Positions 37,666-43,045 of a stretch of DNA of 43,045 nucleotides are shown piece by piece. Below the pieces are notes generated by a model, which was not told the origin of the DNA, did not search any database, and saw only the letters and a program-made list of their open reading frames with translations. The stretch is from the NCBI RefSeq assembly GCF_000463115.2, contig NZ_AWFX01000024.1, forward strand, positions 292,250 to 335,294, given 5' to 3'. Source of the stretch: Franconibacter helveticus LMG 23732 (GTDB taxonomy: Bacteria; Pseudomonadota; Gammaproteobacteria; Enterobacterales; Enterobacteriaceae). The translations under genes were made by a program, and so were the position numbers. Every line of letters begins with the position of its first letter. The first letter of the stretch is position 1.

Positions 37666-37924
37666 AATAATCCTTCATTCTGTAAATATTAATCATTGGA
37701 TCGTGGGTAGCCCTCACGCTACCCACGTGATGTTGGATATAACTTCTGTAGGGGTTGTCACTCTTGATGATTGTTTGTACAGGAGTAGACCTTTGATAAA
37801 GGTATATTACATCTACCGATTAAAACTCATGAGCTGTCCTCCTCAATAATTTAAGCTGAATCCTTAGTGTGACTTGTCTTAAGAACAAAAAAAATTAATC
37901 AGAAAGAGCCAGCTTACTCTGAAG
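37666..37924 (-). promoter_or_regulatory. yfjI-yfjJ leader region with hairpin and mini-ORF
   Basis: A 9-bp stem CGTGGGTAG/CTACCCACG lies at 37702-37727. Upstream of it on the minus strand is GAGGAGGAC followed by a five-codon frame MSFNR-stop (around 37820-37840). This may be a leader that controls yfjJ; P4-type elements use small RNAs in comparable places. The assignment is tentative. Confidence 0.4.
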
Positions 37925-39439
37925 TTATTCAGGTAAACGTAGTTTACTCATCGCAACTGTTCCTGAGTCTAACAACGGGATATTGGTTTTTTCAGCTAGT
38001 TCGCTAGGTTCCATTTTGGAACCAATAAATTTGACATAATTAACCCCACCTCGTTCAAATAGTTGTACTATTCCTTCAGATTCAAGTTTTTCTAAAGCAG
38101 AATTCAGACTTTCTGAACGCCTGACTGAATATGGACCTTTTTTAATGATATCATTCCTCTTGAAATCGTAAGAACCATTACTAACAAGATGCTCCTCCAT
38201 GAACCATACCAACTTTTCTGCAGTTGTAGGTTCTCGGGTAGTATCGACCTTAGTGATAAGGTGATTAATAATCCATTGTGTTATTTTAGTAGCTGACATT
38301 AAAGTTTCCTTGGTAATTATTGGTGAGTCGGGTGTAATAAACATTTGCATTACTGCTGCGATTCTCGTAGCTTGTTCCATAATTCTTGAGGCGAAATCAT
38401 CATAGTGATGCAACTCCTTTCCTTTTTGCATTAGTTCCCTGATTCGTTTACTTTGTGTATCCCATGACGCTTTCGCCTCTTCAGATAAAGTAATACAGAT
38501 ACGTTCTTCATTTTTTTCTCTACGCTCTATCCCGTCTTGCAAATGCTTAACGAGAATAGAGAAAAAACCATCAAGTCCTGGTTCATCAGACCATGAACAC
38601 GCATCAGGGATGTTGCATAGTTCAGGAAGTTGCTCCATATCAATCAATAATAAACGCGCTAAGAATCCTGATTTTCTTAATTTTTTCCCCCGCTTACTTA
38701 TAAAGTCGTTAAACAATTCAGGCTGTAACAACAGCAATACGGTCAGCCGGACATCATCAACATCGTAGCTGTCACGAGATGCTCTGCTGTCAGAGATTCT
38801 CCCTTCTCCCCAAAGAGAGTTAAAAACTGATATATTGCGAAAAAGATTGCTGTCAATCACCCCACCGGCTTCATCAGAGCCGAGCATCAATGATGGAGAA
38901 CCCAGCGCTAATGCCTTTCTAAGTCCCTCACTTGTCGAATCATTTTTAGTAAGATACTTTCTTTCTGGGACAGATGGTTTTCTTCTTTGGCACTCCTCCA
39001 ACGCCTCAAGTGCCTCAGTTACATCAACCTTCTGACGAACAGCTTTGCCAAATTGTTTTTTAAGCTCTTTTAGCTCAGTTTCCCAGGATACTAGTTTAAG
39101 CTTATGAATTTTCTCTTTTAACAGAAAATCATTTCGCAGCTCTTTTTCCAGTTGATAAATTTCCCCCATCAACAGCCTGAATACCGTTGATTTCCTGCTA
39201 CCTGAGCGTGCCAATAGCATCAGATAAAGTGATGTAAAGGTTCTCCCATTTTTAAGCTGAATATCAAATTTGTCCTGGCAGGCAAGTGCCATTACCCCAA
39301 GTAACACTATTAAAATAAGTTCAGCGGCGGCTCCTGTTTTATAATGTATGTAGCTTATTAACCGTTGTGCAAAAGTGGGAAGCGTCTGGAACTTTAGTCC
39401 AAGTTCTTTATTTTGCGTTGAGCTGTTTTTTTTAGACAT
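37925..39439 (-). CDS. yfjI: DUF3987 family protein YfjI
   Basis: This 504-aa protein of the DUF3987 family, which resembles replicative or primase-associated ATPases, has a P-loop-like ARSGSRKST (77-85) without the usual glycine before lysine, then LMLGSDEAGGVI and KSGFLARLLLIDMEQ. E. coli YfjI is somewhat shorter. It lies just downstream of alpA and is probably activated by it. Confidence 0.88.
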   Translation of the reverse strand: MSKKNSSTQNKELGLKFQTLPTFAQRLISYIHYKTGAAAELILIVLLGVMALACQDKFDIQLKNGRTFTSLYLMLLARSGSRKSTVFRLLMGEIYQLEKELRNDFLLKEKIHKLKLVSWETELKELKKQFGKAVRQKVDVTEALEALEECQRRKPSVPERKYLTKNDSTSEGLRKALALGSPSLMLGSDEAGGVIDSNLFRNISVFNSLWGEGRISDSRASRDSYDVDDVRLTVLLLLQPELFNDFISKRGKKLRKSGFLARLLLIDMEQLPELCNIPDACSWSDEPGLDGFFSILVKHLQDGIERREKNEERICITLSEEAKASWDTQSKRIRELMQKGKELHHYDDFASRIMEQATRIAAVMQMFITPDSPIITKETLMSATKITQWIINHLITKVDTTREPTTAEKLVWFMEEHLVSNGSYDFKRNDIIKKGPYSVRRSESLNSALEKLESEGIVQLFERGGVNYVKFIGSKMEPSELAEKTNIPLLDSGTVAMSKLRLPE

Positions 39440-39465
39440 ACATCCTATCTAACTCCTCTTTATAA

Positions 39466-39678
39466 TTAATTAATAAGACTGCGATGTAACAACCATTCAT
39501 CAATTTCTGATTCAAGCCATCCAACTGATTGTGTTCCAAGCTTTCTTTTCTTCGGAAAAGTTGGATCATATCGTGGCGACCTCGGGTTCAACCAGTCATA
39601 AATTGTGGCTCGCGAGATACCTGTTTTATGGATAACAGCAGGTAAGCGGAGTATCCTGACTGCTGATGAAGTGTTCAT
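39466..39678 (-). CDS. alpA: AlpA family excisionase/transcriptional regulator
   Basis: This 70-aa MerR-like winged HTH has the signature ILRLPAVIHKTGISRATIYD and the ending GWLESEIDEWL. In CP4-57 AlpA turns on the integrase and drives excision. It starts a leftward unit with yfjI and yfjJ and diverges from the gene at 39804. Confidence 0.93.
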   Translation of the reverse strand: MNTSSAVRILRLPAVIHKTGISRATIYDWLNPRSPRYDPTFPKKRKLGTQSVGWLESEIDEWLLHRSLIN

Positions 39679-39803
39679 ACTAGTTTGCCTCTTGTTAGCT
39701 CAGTTTGGTTCCAGCAAAGAATAGCTGCAAGGATTCTTCGAAAAAATACGGCTAGCAAAGGTTTATTTTTAACAGGTTTAACTTGTTGATATTGTGGGGC
39801 TAA

Positions 39804-40685
39804 ATGTTTTCTATTAAAGTTTTTAGTGAAGAAATTAGTCGAAAACGCAGTGCTCTCTCCAGTGAGATGAAAGACTGTGAATGGAGCAAGTATGCCCAAG
39901 TTCTGGATGAAAAACATACAGGCATGCAGGCTGAGTTGACTATGATGAAAGAGCGGGTCTGGAATTCCAAGAAGTTTGGTCCCGGAATATTATTGTATTC
40001 ATCATCTTATTTGAAGGAGCATAGCTACAGTGACTCTCATAAGGACTTTCCATCAAATGAGAAAAGCATCGAGTTAGCTAAGCTTATTGAACGTTATTGG
40101 AGTACATTGGAGGCTGAACTTCTGAGAGATAATGTTGCTGTCATTATTCCTGAATATATCTCTATGGATGAGCTTTTTAAATTTCACCTTAGGTATGCAC
40201 AGAAGTGCTATAAATGGGGTGAATTAGTTATATCAGACAATGAGGATGTTGCATTTGAAGCATTTAAAAAAGCATCTGAGTTATTTGATAAAAGCATGGG
40301 GATGGTTTGGTATAAGATCTCTGTAGATAAACAAACTAAACTTTTATCTACCAGGAATAGATCAGGAAGAAACGGTGGAATAAAAAAATCTGAAATGTAT
40401 CGACCTATTCAGGAAAAACTGGTGGAACTTATCAATGATTTGGCTCCTGAAGAAGGATGGAGAAGTAAAGCTGCAGCGGTGAATGTTCTCATTGAACCTT
40501 TGTGGCTATTTATAGAGGAGTCAAAATTGAATATTAATAAGCAGGATAAAAAATACCGAATGCCAACTACCAGTCAGGAAGCCTTAGCCGATACTATTTT
40601 GAAATCATGGTCTACAAATGTTGAAAGTGTGAGGCAGGCTTTCGAGGACACTGTAAGCAGAAAAAAAAGAACTAGTCAGTTGTAG
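39804..40685 (+). CDS. Unrecognised 293-aa protein in the yfjH position
   Basis: The product is soluble, charged and helical (MFSIKVFSEEISRKRSALSS, YAQKCYKWGELVISDNED, DLAPEEGWRSKAAAV). It is the only rightward gene between alpA and the integrase, where CP4-57 has yfjH. I cannot confirm homology by eye. Its ribosome-binding site is weak (GGGG). It could be a regulator or DNA-maintenance factor of the island. Confidence 0.75.
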   Translation: MFSIKVFSEEISRKRSALSSEMKDCEWSKYAQVLDEKHTGMQAELTMMKERVWNSKKFGPGILLYSSSYLKEHSYSDSHKDFPSNEKSIELAKLIERYWSTLEAELLRDNVAVIIPEYISMDELFKFHLRYAQKCYKWGELVISDNEDVAFEAFKKASELFDKSMGMVWYKISVDKQTKLLSTRNRSGRNGGIKKSEMYRPIQEKLVELINDLAPEEGWRSKAAAVNVLIEPLWLFIEESKLNINKQDKKYRMPTTSQEALADTILKSWSTNVESVRQAFEDTVSRKKRTSQL

Positions 40686-40713
40686 TAATCTTTTATGTGA
40701 ATTTGGATAATAA

Positions 40714-40743
40714 GAATAAGCGCTCCCTATGAAGCGCTTATTC
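40714..40743. terminator. Bidirectional hairpin between the 293-aa gene and the integrase
   Basis: An 11-bp perfect stem GAATAAGCGCT/AGCGCTTATTC with an 8-nt loop lies between convergent genes. Confidence 0.7.
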
Positions 40744-40748
40744 GTGTA

Positions 40749-41990
40749 TTAGCCGACAAGCCTTATACCTCGAATGCCATCTCCAATCATATTTCCGTGA
40801 TCAGCAGCCATAACGAAATCAGCCCACCATTGCATCATTGGACGACGCTGCTCTAGGTAATCGCTGCGGTTATAAGCGCGACGAACTTCATTCTTGTCTA
40901 CATGGGCAAGTGCTGCCTCAATGACATCAGGCGGAAAGCCTTGTTCATTAAGGGCTGTACTGGCGATAGATCGCAGGCCGTGTGAAACGAGCACCCCACC
41001 AAAACCTGCGCGTTTTAGCGATGCGTTTACGGTCTGACTGTTCATCGGCTGGTTTGGCTTGATGCGGCTGGGAAAGATAAATTCTCGATTTCCACTTAAC
41101 GGCTTCATCATCTCCAGTATCGCAATTGCTTCATCTGACAATGGAACAGTATGGTCGCGGTTCATTTTCATGCGTGCTGCAGGGATCTTCCACTCTCGCG
41201 CTTCTATGTCTACCTCTTCCCAGAGAGCTTCAGCCGCTTCGGCAGGGCGGGTAATAGTAAGAAGTTGCCACATGAACAGGCAGCGTGTGGAAAGGCTAAT
41301 GCTGGCTGTTCGCATTGTCTGCATCAGTTGAGGTAGTTGATCCGGTCGAATGCTGGGCATGTTCTTTTTCTGAGGCTTCTCGAAGGCTTTACCGATATTA
41401 ACGCTGGGAACAGCATCAATCAGCCCTGTGTTTTGGGCATAGATCATGACCTCATTAATGCGTTGGCACAGGCGACGAACGGTTTCCAGTGCTCCTCTGG
41501 CCTGAACTGGTTGGACGGCCTGAACCAGTGTGTGAGCTTTAATATCTGTAACGCTAACGTCGCCAATTGCAGGAAAGACATCTCTTTCAAGAGAGCGCCA
41601 GATATCGTCGGCATAGTCCTCTGTCACGCTGGCTTTCTTCACATTCCACCATCGTTCAGCCACGAGTTGGAAAGTATTGGTTTTAGCTTCAAGCGAACTA
41701 CGAAGTTGTTCTTGCTGATGTTCCTGTGGATCGATTTGTTTCGCCAGGAGAGAGTGTGACTCTGCCCGGTAGTTTCTGGCATCGGCAAGCGTAACTGACG
41801 GGTAGGGGCCTATGCTCTTCTTCGCACGTTTCTTGGTGACAGGGCGAATGTAGCGAAACTGCCAGATTTTACTCCCGCTGGATTTGATAAGTAGCTGAAG
41901 GCCATCGCCATCATAGAGAACGTAGTCCGCTTCCTTGGGTTTAGCAGATTCGATTTCTTTAACGGATAGAGGTTTGGTTTGTCTTGCCAT
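40749..41990 (-). CDS. intA: P4-type tyrosine integrase
   Basis: This 413-aa tyrosine recombinase integrates and excises the island at ssrA. The N-terminal arm-binding domain begins LSVKEIESAKPKEADYVLYD. Catalytic residues are Arg248 (TITRPAEA), His337 and Arg340 (SHGLRS), His363 (LAHVD) and Tyr373 (RAYNRSDY). All are intact, so it may be active. Its arm sites lie directly upstream, and ssrA is 205 bp away, as for E. coli intA. Confidence 0.96.
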   Translation of the reverse strand: MARQTKPLSVKEIESAKPKEADYVLYDGDGLQLLIKSSGSKIWQFRYIRPVTKKRAKKSIGPYPSVTLADARNYRAESHSLLAKQIDPQEHQQEQLRSSLEAKTNTFQLVAERWWNVKKASVTEDYADDIWRSLERDVFPAIGDVSVTDIKAHTLVQAVQPVQARGALETVRRLCQRINEVMIYAQNTGLIDAVPSVNIGKAFEKPQKKNMPSIRPDQLPQLMQTMRTASISLSTRCLFMWQLLTITRPAEAAEALWEEVDIEAREWKIPAARMKMNRDHTVPLSDEAIAILEMMKPLSGNREFIFPSRIKPNQPMNSQTVNASLKRAGFGGVLVSHGLRSIASTALNEQGFPPDVIEAALAHVDKNEVRRAYNRSDYLEQRRPMMQWWADFVMAADHGNMIGDGIRGIRLVG

Positions 41991-42009
41991 TGCCGGGTTT
42001 CCATAGTTT

Positions 42010-42061
42010 TAGGCACCTCAAAAACAATAAAGCTTTATGAGGTGCCTAACAAGGTGCCTAA
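42010..42061. other. Right integrase arm sites
   Basis: An inverted TAGGCACCTCA (42010-42020) faces TGAGGTGCCTA (42038-42048), and AGGTGCCTAA repeats at 42040 and 42052. They overlap the integrase promoter region, so binding would also repress int. Confidence 0.65.
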
Positions 42062-42113
42062 AAGGTTCGGATTTAATTAGTTGGCATCAGACTTCGCGGG
42101 ACAAATTCAAGGC

Positions 42114-42148
42114 ACAAAAAAGCCCGCAGGGCTTGCGCCGTGCGGGCT
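42114..42148 (-). terminator. Terminator downstream of ssrA supplied by the island
   Basis: Stem AGCCCGCA/TGCGGGCT with a GC-rich 12-nt loop is followed on the minus strand by TTTTTT. It ends ssrA transcripts in the integrated state. Confidence 0.85.
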
Positions 42149-42194
42149 CTTAGGACTTCATCGGATGACTCTGGTAATCACCGATGGAGAATTT

Positions 42195-42559
42195 TGGTGG
42201 AGCTGGCGGGAGTTGAACCCGCGTCCGAAATTCCTACATCCTCGGTACTACATGCTTAGTCTGGTCTTTACATTCGCCTGGCAGCTGCGGACAGACACGC
42301 CACTACCAGACTAGCCTGATTAGTTTTAACGCTTCAGCCCCAGGCAGGACATCCACGCGATCTCTTTTGGGTTTGACCTCTCTTGATCCCCGTCCTAAGA
42401 GCGGAGGCTAGGGAGAGAGGGCTCTGAGCAGGTTATTAAGCTGCTAAAGCGTAGTTTTCGTCGTTTGCGACTATGTTTTTGCGGTTTTTTTACGAGGCCT
42501 ACCGCACCTCGGCATGCACCTTGGGTTTCGCGAATCCCGTCGAATCCAGAATCAGCCCC
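42195..42559 (-). ncRNA. ssrA: tmRNA
   Basis: tmRNA rescues stalled ribosomes with SmpB. The 5' end GGGGCTGATTCTGG and the 3' end TCCCGCCAGCTCCACCA pair as a tRNA-Ala-like domain. The tag reading frame at 42439-42468 encodes ANDENYALAA followed by two stops. The length is about 365 nt, close to the 363 of E. coli. The gene is intact because the island rebuilt its 3' end on insertion. Confidence 0.98.
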
Positions 42560-42574
42560 AGAAGTGTACTGCGA

Positions 42575-42603
42575 AGTATAGCAGAAACAGGGCGCGCCAT
42601 GCC
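42575..42603 (-). promoter_or_regulatory. ssrA promoter
   Basis: The -10 TATACT is at 42575-42580 on the minus strand, placing the start a few bases before the mature 5' end. The -35 (TGGCAT region) is weak. Confidence 0.65.
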
Positions 42604-42973
42604 AGTCCATATCGCTACGTCTTTAGCATGAGCGAAAATCGCTTCTGCACGGCCTGAGCGCAACAATATAAAAATAATCTTTTGCGTAAGGAATATTCTT
42701 AAAAACAAGCGAAGCGAGTAAAAAAAGTTAAGCTGATAATAACCCTGAAATAACTGGTATTAATTATTACTGGATTATTAACGGATATATTTTTACGTTT
42801 CTTTGCTTTGGCCAGTTTTAGTCAGGGAATGATAATTCAAAACCCAATTAATTAACCCTGTATAAATTATTAAGCCTCCCTGAAATAAGTAAGCACAACG
42901 ACGATTCAGCATGCGAATCATCACTCTTTATTCGAAAAAATCGTGGTGTGAAGTTGCTTAAAAGAGAAACGTT
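42604..42973. other. AT-rich gap between ssrA and IS1
   Basis: About 370 bp without a gene. In E. coli smpB ends close upstream of ssrA; no smpB sequence is seen here. The right half is very AT-rich and may be foreign. Confidence 0.55.
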
Positions 42974-43045
42974 GGTGATGCTGCCAACTTACTGATTTAG
43001 TGTATGATGGTGTTTTTGAGGTGCTCCGGTGGCTTCTGTTTCTAT
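42974..43045 (+). mobile_element. IS1 element, left end (continues beyond window)
   Basis: The IS1 left inverted repeat GGTGATGCTGCCAACTTACT begins at 42974. The sequence to the window edge matches the IS1 leader. The 9 bp before it, AGAAACGTT, would be the target duplication. Confidence 0.95.
43029..43045 (+). CDS. insA: IS1 InsA start (partial)
   Basis: GTGGCTTCTGTTTCTAT encodes the known InsA opening VASVS. Only five codons are inside the window. InsA is the IS1 repressor and the upstream part of the InsAB' transposase. Confidence 0.9.

Larger units (their letters stand above)
18869..42202. mobile_element. CP4-57-like integrative island inserted in ssrA (about 23.3 kb)
   Basis: Boundaries are inferred from the 8-bp TGGTGGAG repeat at 18869-18876 and 42195-42202 (the latter being the ssrA 3' end), paired GGTGCCTAA arm sites inside both ends, and a P4-type integrase beside ssrA. 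The gene order int, yfjH-position gene, alpA, yfjI, yfjJ, cargo, yfjP, yfjQ, yfjX, yfjY, ypjJ, yfjZ, ypjF follows E. coli CP4-57, which uses the same site. Confidence 0.8.

Noticed and set aside
42121..42148. Possible tRNA gene near ssrA because of the GC-rich hairpin
   Set aside because: It is a terminator hairpin with a T-run; no cloverleaf can be drawn.

Overview
The window comes from an enterobacterial chromosome. The genes from position 1 to about 12.3 kb follow the Escherichia/Salmonella order proXWV, nrdHIEF, ygaM, ygaC, alaE, yqaE, and the right end carries ssrA (tmRNA). GC-rich core DNA, the absence of stpA, ygaV, ygaP and the gab genes, and the presence of PhoX and a GH15 glucoamylase-like gene point away from E. 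coli itself. A genus in the Cronobacter/Franconibacter/Siccibacter/Enterobacter neighbourhood is plausible but not proven by the sequence.

Core part (1-17.3 kb): the glycine-betaine importer operon proVWX (minus strand; proX runs off the left edge); the class Ib ribonucleotide reductase operon nrdHIEF (minus) with two NrdR-type boxes upstream; a divergent MocR/GntR-type regulator; ygaM, ygaC and alaE; an unrecognised 111-aa protein and a small DUF2158-like protein; yqaE; a likely 30-aa membrane peptide; a GH15 glycoside hydrolase; a Tat-exported PhoX-like phosphatase; and a GNAT acetyltransferase.

Scar region (17.3-18.87 kb): a 16-bp direct repeat, a short remnant reading frame, and three overlapping small genes, the first broken by a frameshift.

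Island (about 18.87-42.20 kb): a CP4-57-like integrative element inserted at the 3' end of ssrA. The integrase lies next to ssrA, an 8-bp repeat of the ssrA 3' end sits at the far left, and paired GGTGCCTAA arm sites with a 12-bp period occur just inside both ends. The chassis follows CP4-57/CP4-6: integrase, a gene in the yfjH position, alpA, yfjI, yfjJ, then yfjP, yfjQ, a WYL regulator, DUF905, yfjX, yfjY, a frameshifted ypjJ, yfjZ and ypjF. Between yfjJ and yfjP, where E. coli K-12 carries yfjKLM-rnlAB, this island carries a different cargo: a 2092-aa Avs-type STAND NTPase with an N-terminal PD-(D/E)XK (Cap4/DUF4297-like) nuclease and an overlapping 264-aa partner (closest to AVAST type III), an HD-domain dGTPase, a coiled-coil CHAT protease, and a divergent 229-aa protein of unknown family. 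A second uncharacterised module (WYL regulator, GYF_2 membrane protein, two related secreted four-cysteine proteins) lies between yfjQ and the DUF905 gene.

Right end (42.2-43.05 kb): ssrA with its own promoter, about 400 bp of AT-rich DNA where smpB would be expected, and the left end of an IS1 element that continues beyond the window.
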